NCBI GenBank assembly: GCA_964250805.1
Contig: CAXUHG010000002.1
Location: forward strand, 97,207 to 161,206
From: JBBQVS01 sp964250805
GTDB taxonomy: Bacteria; Chloroflexota; Ktedonobacteria; Ktedonobacterales; Ktedonobacteraceae
DNA: 64,000 bases
Direction of reading: 5' to 3'
Shown here: positions 33,866 through 41,921 of the stretch, in pieces
How positions within the stretch are numbered: the stretch's first letter is position 1
Layout of the letters: the number at the start of each line of letters is the position of its first letter
Translations under genes and position numbers: made by a program
The notes under the pieces: generated by a model
Databases searched by the model: none
Told to the model about the DNA's origin: nothing
What the model saw: only the letters and a program-made list of their open reading frames with translations

Positions 33866-34795
33866 ATGTCCTCCATACTCTGTTTCGGCAACTTGCAATT
33901 TGACGTGTTATGCCGCACCGTAACAGCTTTGCCTCCCCCTGGCAGACTTCAAGGTATTGATGGCATCGACTTTTCTCTCAGTGGCAATGGTGGCAATGTT
34001 GCTGCTGTACTTGGTTGTCTGGGCATACCCGTTGAACTAGCTGGCTATAGCGGTGCTGACCTGATTGGCGAACAATTGCGTATGACACTTACTCAGTTAG
34101 GTGTTGGCGTTGATAAGCTGTTGCACCATCCCAATACAGGTACAGGGACCTCGGTTATCACGCTCTCACCCGATGGAGAACGCAGCATTCTCTTCGTCAA
34201 TGGAGCGAATGAGTTATTTGATCTGGACAGCGTTCCTGATGCTTGGCTTGTTGGTAATCAGGTAATCGTGGTAAGCAGCATCTTTGTCTTACCACAATTT
34301 AGCAGTGAGGCGGTCGAACACCTCTTTGCGAGAGCGCGACGACATGGTATTACCACAGTGTTGAATACGTGTTGGGATGCCAACAGGCAAGGTTTGGCGT
34401 TCTTACATCCTATACTGAAAGAAACCGATTATTTCATTCTCAGCTACGATGAAGGACGAGACCTGACCGGACATACACTTCCAGAAACTATTCTTGCAGA
34501 GCTTACGTCGCTTACAGCAGGCACAGTTATCATCACCTTGGGAGCCGATGGCTGTTGTTTACGTACAGACGAAGGTCTACTACATACTGTTCCAGCGTTA
34601 TCGGTCGAGGCCACCGATTGCACAGGTGCTGGCGATAGCTTTGTAGCGGGCTTTAGTGCGGGTCTTCTCAAAGGTCGTTCAGCGCTAGAGTGCGCTCGTC
34701 TCGGCTGCGTGGTCGCCTCTTTCGCTGTCACTGGCCCCGGTGCCTATTCGCGTATGCCGTCATTATCAGATTTAGAGCAATTGGAAATTGTTTAG
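33866..34795 (+). CDS. PfkB-family carbohydrate kinase
   Basis: 309 residues. The N-terminal substrate-binding region includes SLSGNGGNVAAVLGCLG; the C-terminal ATP/anion-hole motif is ATDCTGAGDSFVAGFSAGL with the catalytic Asp. The family phosphorylates ribose, fructose, adenosine, ketodeoxygluconate and other sugars; I cannot choose among these. AGGGAATAGG precedes the ATG. It is divergent from the GntR regulator and followed after 99 bases by a ferritin-like protein gene. Confidence 0.9.
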   Translation: MSSILCFGNLQFDVLCRTVTALPPPGRLQGIDGIDFSLSGNGGNVAAVLGCLGIPVELAGYSGADLIGEQLRMTLTQLGVGVDKLLHHPNTGTGTSVITLSPDGERSILFVNGANELFDLDSVPDAWLVGNQVIVVSSIFVLPQFSSEAVEHLFARARRHGITTVLNTCWDANRQGLAFLHPILKETDYFILSYDEGRDLTGHTLPETILAELTSLTAGTVIITLGADGCCLRTDEGLLHTVPALSVEATDCTGAGDSFVAGFSAGLLKGRSALECARLGCVVASFAVTGPGAYSRMPSLSDLEQLEIV

Positions 34796-34894
34796 AAGAG
34801 TGAAAGAAGTTCGCAGGGATTCCGTTTGTAGCATCCCCACAAACTTCCTAGTGACCAATCACCATAACCATTATTTCAATGGAGGCAAGCAACT

Positions 34895-36175
34895 ATGGAC
34901 AACATGCTTAATCGTTATGCAGGTTTGCAGCAAGTGTTTTCGAGTGGGCTTTCAGTGGTCCAGTCGGCGGAACGTTTGCGGCGTTTTGCATACGTCGAAC
35001 AACGCTGTATGCGCTTATTGTCATCACGCATAGTAACCATTCCTGAACGAGATGTGAAGGTACTGCTTGGGCGTCTGCAATATGAAGATGCTGTTCATGC
35101 AGAAGGCTTACGTCAACGCATCGTTGAGTTGCGCACGAATAAGAGTAAGTTAGAAATTGTGCCAGATACAGCACTAGAAATCCTCTTCGACGAGGCAGAA
35201 CATGTGCCTGGTAGCTATCCCTTTCTCGCAATTGTTACACGCATCATCAAGCCTGCCTTGCATCACGCCTATTGTGCCTATATCGACGCTACCAATGATC
35301 TCGCCGACTATCCCAGCGTTCGCCTACTACGCCAACACATTGCCGACGAGAAAGAACATCTCCAGTTGCTGAACATGGCATTGCAAGACATAACACCAAC
35401 TGAGCAGGAGAGCCAGCAGGCAGAGGAATGGCAAGCATCATTAAGTGCCTTTCTTGCAGCCGCGGGTGGTATTGATGGTACAGCGACGCATACAGAGCCA
35501 CAACCACGCCAAGTCTCGCAAGAACCGTATCATATTCCACATGTACTGGTGCGTGACAACGAGATTCCACGTGTCTGGGACTATGTCGCCCCACCATTAC
35601 AGGATGCCCCAGCTCACCTTAACTACATGATGGGCCTCCGTCTCAGTGAAATCAATGTAGCAGAGGGACTCGCACTTGTACTGAATGAAACACCAGCGAT
35701 GCCGTGGAGTTTTTATTTTGACATTTCGCGCCACTGCTGGGACGAAATCCGTCATTCACTGTTTGGCGAGGCTGGTGTAGAGAACACCTATGCAAACTAT
35801 ACAGCTATTCCTATGCGCGACTACGAAGGTGTCTTTGTGATGGAGTCCTCCCTTTTGGAACACTACGCGGTGCTTGGGCTAGAGGTTGAGGGCAAAAACA
35901 TGAAATACCCTCCTGGAAAACGCCAGGAGTGGGAGTTTGCTCGTGATATTGCACAGCATCCCTTAATGACTACCTTTCAAGATTTTGACTGGGCTGATGA
36001 GGTACTCCACGTCAATATTGCACGCCGTCAACTCGATGGATGGTTTGAGGGTGGGCTAAAAGCGATTGGTCCCTTTGCGACAAGCGGCAAAGAACATCGT
36101 CTACGTGTCAAACAGCGTCACGCACCTACAACTCTTGCTGATATTCCACAAAGCCCACCCACACACGACGTGTAG
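34895..36175 (+). CDS. Ferritin-like helical protein (DUF455-like)
   Basis: 426 residues, almost entirely helical. Repeated Glu/Asp-x-x-His pairs of ferritin-like di-iron bundles are visible: EDAVHAEGL, DEKEHLQLL, DEIRHSLFGE and DEVLHVNIARRQL. The two halves (residues ~1-170 and ~215-400, joined by a Pro/Gln-rich linker) may be two related four-helix units. Function in this group is unknown; metal-dependent oxidation is plausible. ATGGAGGC context gives GGAGG before the ATG. The gene follows the PfkB kinase. A decayed flavin monooxygenase begins immediately after its stop codon. Confidence 0.7.
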   Translation: MDNMLNRYAGLQQVFSSGLSVVQSAERLRRFAYVEQRCMRLLSSRIVTIPERDVKVLLGRLQYEDAVHAEGLRQRIVELRTNKSKLEIVPDTALEILFDEAEHVPGSYPFLAIVTRIIKPALHHAYCAYIDATNDLADYPSVRLLRQHIADEKEHLQLLNMALQDITPTEQESQQAEEWQASLSAFLAAAGGIDGTATHTEPQPRQVSQEPYHIPHVLVRDNEIPRVWDYVAPPLQDAPAHLNYMMGLRLSEINVAEGLALVLNETPAMPWSFYFDISRHCWDEIRHSLFGEAGVENTYANYTAIPMRDYEGVFVMESSLLEHYAVLGLEVEGKNMKYPPGKRQEWEFARDIAQHPLMTTFQDFDWADEVLHVNIARRQLDGWFEGGLKAIGPFATSGKEHRLRVKQRHAPTTLADIPQSPPTHDV

Positions 36176-36180
36176 GAGAC

Positions 36181-36663
36181 CTGTTAGTTGGTGCAGATGA
36201 ACTACACTCTTGCGTCCGCTCACACATTGCTATAGCAATGAAACCACGCTATGCTGGATACACTTGTTGGCGTGGGATTGCACAAACGACGAGGACCAAT
36301 ATTGAGACGCGGGCTTGGGGAAAGGGAGCTCAATTTGGTATTGCTCCTATGAGCAAAGGGCGAGCCTACTAGTTTGCTCAACGGTCTGCTCTTGAAGGGC
36401 AGGCAGAAAAGTCTTGTGGGAGAAAACGCGAATTGACCGAGTGTCTAAAGACCGAAACGAATGTGATGACGGGGTTGCGTGCGTATGAAAAGCGAAGAGT
36501 CAACCGCGCAAATACAATTGCGCGGCTCGCAGGGTTCACTGGGCAAGCAGTGCAACTGGAGAAGCCTATCGCGGTATCGCTACGAGATGCGTTCCTCAAA
36601 AAGATACCGCCTCGTGTGCTCTTACAACAACCGACATGGATTGTAGAGTATCAAGCGTTATGA
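36181..36663 (+). pseudogene. Decayed FAD-dependent monooxygenase
   Basis: One reading frame from 36181 translates LLVGADELHSCVRSHIAIA, RYAGYTCWRGIAQ and AWGKGAQFGIAPMSKGRAY, then a TAG at 36370-36372 where the family has Trp in the Y-W-F-A motif (a TGG to TAG change). The same frame resumes with FAQRSALEGQAE and, after a deletion of the G-D-A-A-H-P FAD-binding segment, LRAYEKRRVNRANTIARLAG and PTWIVEYQAL. The N-terminal GxGxxG FAD domain is missing entirely. Related intact enzymes (zeaxanthin epoxidase/salicylate hydroxylase type) are near 380 residues. This is a remnant, not an expressed enzyme. Confidence 0.85.
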
Positions 36664-36683
36664 GGTCTTTGTCAACGTTAGAC

Positions 36684-38528
36684 TCACGTATTCCTTGCGA
36701 CCTGATGAGACATAATGCTGATGAGAAACTCGTTGATACCATCAGTAGCATCAGATGTTTCAGGGGTAAAAGGTCCATTGCTACACCATAAGCTCTTATC
36801 ATTCGTCTTGTTACTGGGACGACTATTCCGTACCGCCAGCACGCCCTTCACCACCTTTTTCGGAAGATGTATCTCAACATGAACACTAGCTGCTTCGGGC
36901 AGAGGATTACTGAGTAAGACCGCCAACCCTTGCTCGTGTATATTCGCGGTAACACCGCTAAAACTGCCGCTCGCGGCATGCACTACTACGGGCACATGCA
37001 CTGGAAAACGATACGTATTGCGACGTGTAATATGCTGCATCACGCTACGTATAGCGCCCATGATAATGAAAAGATTGTACAAGGCCCAGACTTCTGACAT
37101 CAGCAACGCACCAGTATTTGCACCAACACTGCCAAAGAGACCAATAAAATGCAAACTACCAACTATCATACTCACAAGGATTATCCCTATAATGAGATAG
37201 TAGGGCCATACAAGCTGCGTGATAGCACCTAGCCCTTCGCTTGCGGCTTTAGGTGTAACCTTAAACCCCTTAGGTTCTAGTCCGACGAGCGCAAATGACG
37301 CTTTGATAAATGTCATCATCTTGAGTAAGTTGTAACGCTCTGTCTCGATAGGTTTGAAGTGTCCTCTACCCAATGCTACATTTGCAAGCATACCTAAAGC
37401 GAAGTATGGAATAAAGTGTAAAACGAAAGGTAGTATTCCAACATGGATAGGTAAAATGGCTGTAAAAAGCACAACAGATGGAGCAAGGGTGTATATCAGA
37501 CGTTGAAATGACTCGAAGTAGGTGATGATAGAAGCAATGTAGTTAATACGTTGTCCAAAGCGCAGACCTCGCTTGAAAAATGGACTTTCCCTACGCAACA
37601 CTTGCATAGCACCTTGACCCCAGCGCAACCGTTGCACAGTAAATGCTTGGAAATCTTGAGGTGCAAGTCCCATTGAAAGTACCTCGTCGTGGTAGATGGA
37701 CTTCCATCCGGCAGCATGAATGCGTAAGGAGGTATGAATATCTTCTGTCACGGTCTCGGTTGCTATACCACCAACAGATCGTAGAGCAGAGCTACGCATA
37801 ACTGAATTGGAGCCACACCAGAAAGCTGCATTCCAGCGATTTTTACCGGGCTGAATGACATTGTAGAAAAGCGATTGCTCGTGCCAAGTCTGCCTATGAT
37901 GCCAATTTGTCTTATGTTGTAGGGAGTCAAGATTGTAAAATTCCTGTGGCGTCTGCACAAATGCAACCTTCTCGTCAACAAAGTAACCAAGCGTATGCTC
38001 CAGAAAGTCGGGCAGAGGTACCTGATCGGCATCGAAAATCGCAATGAATTCACCACGGGTCTTAGCGAGTGCGGCATTGATGTTTCCAGCTTTGTGATGT
38101 ATGTTGTCTGACCGTGTAAGATAATGCACCCCCATTGCTTCACACAATTCACGTAGTGCTGGACGACGACCGTCATCCAGTACCCATGTTTCATGTGGAT
38201 AACGCACATTCACTGCTCCTAATATCGTCATTCGCAAAATTGAGAGGTCTTCATTATAGGTAGGAATGAGGATATCAACAGTTTTTCCTTCAGGTGCCGC
38301 AGGATGCGGTACAGGCTTCAAATCCCACGTCATGAACATAAACAAAACAGAGTTGATTGCTCCGTGTAGTTCTGCCAATAAGAGGGGGAGAGAAAACCAC
38401 AACGCATCTACATTCAATGTGTATAATGTGCGCCAGTAGAGATAATAAAACGTGTAGCACAAAGCTGCTAAAGCTAGAATACGAGCAACGGACGTTCTAG
38501 AAAGAAAGTTCCGCAACAAACCGTACAA
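36684..38528 (-). CDS. Cellulose synthase-like GT2 glycosyltransferase with PilZ domain
   Basis: 614 residues from TTG 38528, chosen because GGAGGTG lies six bases upstream; an ATG 63 bases earlier lacks a ribosome site. Membrane segments flank a GT-2 domain with DILIPTYNEDLSILRMT, IFDADQVPLPDF, VTEDIHTSLRIHAAGW and the processive motif VQRLRWGQGAMQVL. The C-terminal PilZ-like domain (RRNTYRFPVHVPVVV, then ANIHEQGLAVLL) suggests control by cyclic di-GMP. It would polymerise a beta-linked glycan and export it. No bcsB-like partner is adjacent, so the polymer need not be cellulose. Confidence 0.88.
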   Translation of the reverse strand: MYGLLRNFLSRTSVARILALAALCYTFYYLYWRTLYTLNVDALWFSLPLLLAELHGAINSVLFMFMTWDLKPVPHPAAPEGKTVDILIPTYNEDLSILRMTILGAVNVRYPHETWVLDDGRRPALRELCEAMGVHYLTRSDNIHHKAGNINAALAKTRGEFIAIFDADQVPLPDFLEHTLGYFVDEKVAFVQTPQEFYNLDSLQHKTNWHHRQTWHEQSLFYNVIQPGKNRWNAAFWCGSNSVMRSSALRSVGGIATETVTEDIHTSLRIHAAGWKSIYHDEVLSMGLAPQDFQAFTVQRLRWGQGAMQVLRRESPFFKRGLRFGQRINYIASIITYFESFQRLIYTLAPSVVLFTAILPIHVGILPFVLHFIPYFALGMLANVALGRGHFKPIETERYNLLKMMTFIKASFALVGLEPKGFKVTPKAASEGLGAITQLVWPYYLIIGIILVSMIVGSLHFIGLFGSVGANTGALLMSEVWALYNLFIIMGAIRSVMQHITRRNTYRFPVHVPVVVHAASGSFSGVTANIHEQGLAVLLSNPLPEAASVHVEIHLPKKVVKGVLAVRNSRPSNKTNDKSLWCSNGPFTPETSDATDGINEFLISIMSHQVARNT

Positions 38529-38723
38529 GAGACACCTCCATGATACTACTTTCAAGAAAGAGCTTCTACTCAAATCTATCGGCATCATCAATGGAAAGCA
38601 CGAGTACGTACAAAGAACTCAATAAAATATTGTACAATGCTGTTATACTTCATCCAAGAGAAATCCGTCCCGTTCCTAAACAAGTATTGCTTCTGGAACA
38701 TACTAAAAAGAATTTGGAGAACT

Positions 38724-38990
38724 ATGATGTCACGACAACAGAGATTTATCTATCCATCTTTTATAAGTACAATTCTTCTAAGCTTGCTTATCGGTATGTT
38801 CCTATTTGCAAGGAAGCGTGTTAAGAAGTCAAAGTCATCTTCTACAATCACGAAACATTCCGTGGAGACTTCTCCTGAGGACACAATCAAGTATTGGACA
38901 GCGGACAAAATGCGAGATGCTAAACCTGCTCCTATGCCTGAGGTCAACGAGCGGAACCTAAAGAAATCTTCCTCATCTCGTCTCCAATAG
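38724..38990 (+). CDS. Small membrane-anchored protein resembling the propeptide of the next protease
   Basis: 88 residues from ATG 38724 (GGAG is four bases upstream; ATG 38727 is equally good). One membrane segment (FISTILLSLLIGMFLFA) is followed by a basic stretch and a soluble tail. The tail SVETSPEDTIKYWTADKMRDA aligns with PVGASPNDALQYWTPASMHDA in the N-terminal region of the serine protease encoded 24 bases downstream. It therefore looks like a duplicated pro-region without a protease domain. It could act in trans as an inhibitor or folding helper, or be a truncated paralogue; which is not known. It is divergent from the glycosyltransferase gene. Confidence 0.65.
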   Translation: MMSRQQRFIYPSFISTILLSLLIGMFLFARKRVKKSKSSSTITKHSVETSPEDTIKYWTADKMRDAKPAPMPEVNERNLKKSSSSRLQ

Positions 38991-39014
38991 GTTTGCTGAA
39001 AGAGAGATGGCCCC

Positions 39015-39992
39015 ATGCAGCGACTCTATCGTTTCGTTCTTCATCCATTGACGGGTAAAGTATTTCTTTGCTTGCTCGTCGGTTCGTATCTAATGTACCT
39101 TATGGCATATACGCATTTCCTCCCTATATCGCTGTTTGCATCTTCGCTAACAATTAGTGATCATCCGGTGGGAGCCAGTCCTAACGATGCGCTTCAATAC
39201 TGGACACCTGCAAGTATGCACGATGCTACTGATGTTGACTCACAAATTATGCTTACTTCCAGCGCGACATTCAGTAACACAGACCAGAGCCAGGTCAAAG
39301 CGGCACAGCAAAAAGGGCAACCAGGACTGGATAAGAGCCTCTATCCACTCTCAACGGTGGGAAAAGTCTTTTTTACCACTGCCTCTGGTCAAAATTCTAT
39401 GTGTTCTGGTACTGCCGTCATAAGCAAGAATTCCAATACCGTTGACACAGCGGGTCACTGTCTCTACTATCGTAGTGGCTGGTCACGGAACGTGATTTTC
39501 TGCCCTCTCTACGATAATGGCAGCACGCCCTATGGTTGCTGGGCTGCACGCGACTTAGAGGTTCCCTCTGACTGGATAGATGCCAAACCAAATGACTTTC
39601 ATCACGACTTTGGTATAGCGATTGTTGCACCCAACGACGAGGGCAACTTAACCAACGTAGTTGGCGGTGCTGGTTGGGCGTATAATCAGCCAATTCATCA
39701 ACCCTTCTACGCCTACGGCTATCCTGCTGGCTATCCTTTCGATGGTCAAACTCGACAGTCCTGCGAAGCTTCTTCTGGCACGCTCTGGCAACATGGAGAT
39801 GGCAATGTGGTCTCCATTCCGTGCAATATGACGGGTGGCTCCAGTGGAGGTCCCTGGTTCATTCAGAGTGGAGGCAACTGGTATCTCAACGGGCACAACG
39901 ACTTCATCAGCAGCATTCAGTATGGACATATGTTCTCACCCTACTACGATGATACGTGGTATGCACTGTACAGTAAGGCGCAACAATCTTAA
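39015..39992 (+). CDS. Membrane-anchored or secreted trypsin-like serine protease
   Basis: 325 residues. A basic N-terminus and hydrophobic segment (VFLCLLVGSYLMYLMAY) direct export. A pro-region of about 80 residues follows, then a chymotrypsin-fold domain with the triad His in VDTAGHCLYY, Asp in HHDFGIAIV and Ser in MTGGSSGGPWF. The domain resembles V8/glutamyl-endopeptidase-like S1B enzymes. Cysteines at MCSGT and in CPLYD, CWAA, SCEAS and PCNM may form disulfides. AGAGAGATGG precedes the ATG. The preceding small gene shares its pro-region sequence, implying a local duplication and probable coexpression. Confidence 0.88.
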   Translation: MQRLYRFVLHPLTGKVFLCLLVGSYLMYLMAYTHFLPISLFASSLTISDHPVGASPNDALQYWTPASMHDATDVDSQIMLTSSATFSNTDQSQVKAAQQKGQPGLDKSLYPLSTVGKVFFTTASGQNSMCSGTAVISKNSNTVDTAGHCLYYRSGWSRNVIFCPLYDNGSTPYGCWAARDLEVPSDWIDAKPNDFHHDFGIAIVAPNDEGNLTNVVGGAGWAYNQPIHQPFYAYGYPAGYPFDGQTRQSCEASSGTLWQHGDGNVVSIPCNMTGGSSGGPWFIQSGGNWYLNGHNDFISSIQYGHMFSPYYDDTWYALYSKAQQS

Positions 39993-40029
39993 AAACAAGA
40001 ATACTTCAATTATCCTACACATTTTGACC

Positions 40030-40057
40030 TTGACATTGTACTGATTTTCAGTACAAT
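40030..40057 (+). promoter_or_regulatory. brnTA promoter overlapped by a perfect operator dyad
   Basis: TTGACA (40030-40035), 16 bases, TACAAT (40052-40057). A perfect inverted repeat ATTGTACTGA-TTT-TCAGTACAAT (40035-40057) covers the spacer and -10, as expected for autorepression by the antitoxin. Confidence 0.75.
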
Positions 40058-40064
40058 AAAGCTT

Positions 40065-40367
40065 ATGAAGGATTTTAGTATTTCAGGGCTGTTATGGGAC
40101 GATTTTAATGAGGCACATATATGGGAGCGTCACCAGTTAACACGCGATGAGGTTGAAGAAATAGCGTATGGACTCCCTGAAAACCTATACGCACGTTATA
40201 CGTATGGAGATCGCCTCTTAGTCATTGGGCCAAATGCAAACAAACGGCTCATGGTTCTTATTTTAGCATTCAAGGAAACAGGAAAATATTATCCAGTTAG
40301 TGCTCGTCCAGCAAGCAAGAAAGAGCGTCTCGAATATAGAGAATGGAAGGCAGGAACTCAACAATGA
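40065..40367 (+). CDS. brnT: BrnT-family toxin
   Basis: 100 residues. The fold of BrnT, a RelE-like ribonuclease toxin, is recognisable by LLWDDFNEAHIWERHQLTRD, RLLVIGPN and the conserved tail YYPVSARPASKKERLEYREW. The first-gene position, small size and ATGA overlap with the next gene match type II brnTA modules. The start ATG lies eight bases after the -10 box, so the leader is very short and no clear Shine-Dalgarno is visible; the transcript may be nearly leaderless. Confidence 0.85.
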   Translation: MKDFSISGLLWDDFNEAHIWERHQLTRDEVEEIAYGLPENLYARYTYGDRLLVIGPNANKRLMVLILAFKETGKYYPVSARPASKKERLEYREWKAGTQQ

Positions 40368-40678
40368 GCGACAAATCGGTATATAATGGTCCAGAATATC
40401 CAACAAAAGCGCATGGCTCAATACCTGCCTTTAATAGTTATGAAGAAGAGGCTAATTTTTGGGACACACACGACACTACAGACTTTACAAAAGAAACTGA
40501 AGCTGCAAAAGTCCACGCGACACATAATCTCTCCACGAACATACAGGTACGATTTGATTCAGAAACTGACCATGAACTAGAGGCAATAGCACGTGAGTAC
40601 GGAATGAAGAAGGCAACACTAATACGCACTTGGGTATTAGAACGATTACGTCATGATCAGAATCGTCATGTTTCCTGA
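40364..40678 (+). CDS. brnA: BrnA-like antitoxin
   Basis: 104 residues from ATG 40364, which overlaps the toxin stop as ATGA. The SYEEEANFWDTHDTTDF segment is typical of antitoxins paired with BrnT, and the C-terminal half (RFDSETDHELEAIAREYG, ATLIRTWVLERL) resembles a ribbon-helix-helix/CopG DNA-binding domain. It should bind and neutralise the toxin and repress the promoter at the dyad 40035-40057. The N-terminal 40 residues look disordered, as usual for the toxin-binding arm. Confidence 0.82.
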   Translation: MSDKSVYNGPEYPTKAHGSIPAFNSYEEEANFWDTHDTTDFTKETEAAKVHATHNLSTNIQVRFDSETDHELEAIAREYGMKKATLIRTWVLERLRHDQNRHVS

Positions 40679-40778
40679 GCAAACCTACACTAATCCAATT
40701 TTTGGCTGTCAAGAACTGCGTTCATAGCTAGAAAGCTTAGCAGTAGGTCTCTACAAACAAAAAAGGAAACAATTCATA

Positions 40779-41882
40779 GTGCAACTCTCCCGACCCCAAA
40801 TTCTGATTCTCACCACCCACACGGGCGGAGGACACATTAACCTCGCGCAATCCCTCAAGGAGATGCTTGGCTCGAAGTATCAGGTTGACATCGCCGACCC
40901 GTACCCCAATCTGATGCAACAGTATTACTCTACGCTCAGCCGCTATTTCATGTGGTTTTGGGATTTTCAATATACATTGATGGATAACGATGTCGGCGCA
41001 TGGCTCGTGCATAGTGTTCTGACGTTTTTCGTAAAAAAGCGCATTGCCGCTCTACTTATGCAAACGCAGCCACAACTTATCATTTCGACACATCCCCTAC
41101 TCTCATATGAGATTGCGCGAGTCAATCAACGATTGAGCAGAAGAATTCCCCTGGTGTTTCAACTCACCGATCTGGAGCAGACGCACACGGCATGGTTCAC
41201 AGAAAAGTACGCCGACGCCTATCTTGCTCCAACGAACGAAATTTGTGTACAGGCGGAGCAGCACGGGATATCAGCACAACGACTACATGTCACTGGTAGA
41301 CCTGTACGTCGTCAATTTTTGCAACAGGAGCTAGCGACAAAAACAGAGCTTTTGCCAACGCTTGGCCTTGATCCTACACGCTTCACAATCTTTCTGCAGG
41401 GAGGCGCAAAAGGCTCGGCTGGCATTGAGCGCACGGTAAAAAACTTTCTTGACGCCGATATCTCGACACAAATTATTCTTGCAGTTGGCAACAACAAGGT
41501 ACTCGCGGAACACTTCGCCAACGTTGCACGGCTAAGCGTTTTGCCATTCACACCAAACATTGCACCCTATATGGCGGTTTCGGATTTGATCGCGGGCAAG
41601 GCCGGTGCAAGCTTTCTTTCTGAGGCGTTTACTTTAGAGAAACCCTGTCTCATTACTTCATACATTCCAGGGCAGGAGACGCCAAACCTCCGCTTTTTGC
41701 AAAGACATGATCTAGGTTGGGTGTGCCTGGATATGCAGGATCAGCAAGAATTGGTGAACAAAATTACTAGCAATCCAACTCTGCTTGCGGAAAAGGTCGA
41801 GAGCATTCAGACCTATAAAGCATGGAACATACAGGCAAATCAGGCCATCTACGATATCGTAGATGGCCTGATTGTTTCCTAA
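40779..41882 (+). CDS. GT28-type glycosyltransferase (MurG / diacylglycerol glycosyltransferase-like)
   Basis: 367 residues. ILILTTHTGGGHINLAQSLKEML is the glycine-rich N-terminal motif of MGDG synthase-type enzymes; ITGKPV-like VTGRPVRRQFL and IAGKAGASFLSEAF form the C-terminal nucleotide-sugar site. Such enzymes glycosylate diacylglycerol or lipid carriers at the membrane surface. The GTG start has AAGGAAAC about nine bases upstream. It is convergent with the UDP-sulfoquinovose synthase gene, so a part in glycolipid or sulfolipid synthesis is attractive, although sulfolipid synthases are usually GT4 proteins. Its last codons are part of a perfect palindrome. Confidence 0.85.
   Translation: MQLSRPQILILTTHTGGGHINLAQSLKEMLGSKYQVDIADPYPNLMQQYYSTLSRYFMWFWDFQYTLMDNDVGAWLVHSVLTFFVKKRIAALLMQTQPQLIISTHPLLSYEIARVNQRLSRRIPLVFQLTDLEQTHTAWFTEKYADAYLAPTNEICVQAEQHGISAQRLHVTGRPVRRQFLQQELATKTELLPTLGLDPTRFTIFLQGGAKGSAGIERTVKNFLDADISTQIILAVGNNKVLAEHFANVARLSVLPFTPNIAPYMAVSDLIAGKAGASFLSEAFTLEKPCLITSYIPGQETPNLRFLQRHDLGWVCLDMQDQQELVNKITSNPTLLAEKVESIQTYKAWNIQANQAIYDIVDGLIVS
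41838..41873. terminator. Perfect 36-bp palindrome in the 3' end of the glycosyltransferase gene
   Basis: AATCAGGCCATCTACGAT is followed directly by its exact reverse complement and then GTTT. The palindrome encodes residues near the C-terminus (NQAIYDIVDGLIV). It lies between convergent genes and probably acts as the transcription stop. Confidence 0.65.
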
Positions 41883-41921
41883 CACATGAAGAATAGATAC
41901 TCTTCAATGTTAGAAAAAGTG

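Noticed and set aside
36378..36599. Minus-strand ORF of 73 codons after the ferritin-like gene
   Set aside because: The plus strand of the same region shows clear decayed FAD monooxygenase homology; the minus ORF is a shadow.
38540..38824. 94-codon plus-strand ORF upstream of the propeptide-like gene
   Set aside because: It is in another frame, overlaps the glycosyltransferase leader, and lacks both a ribosome site and similarity; the frame with the protease pro-region match is preferred.
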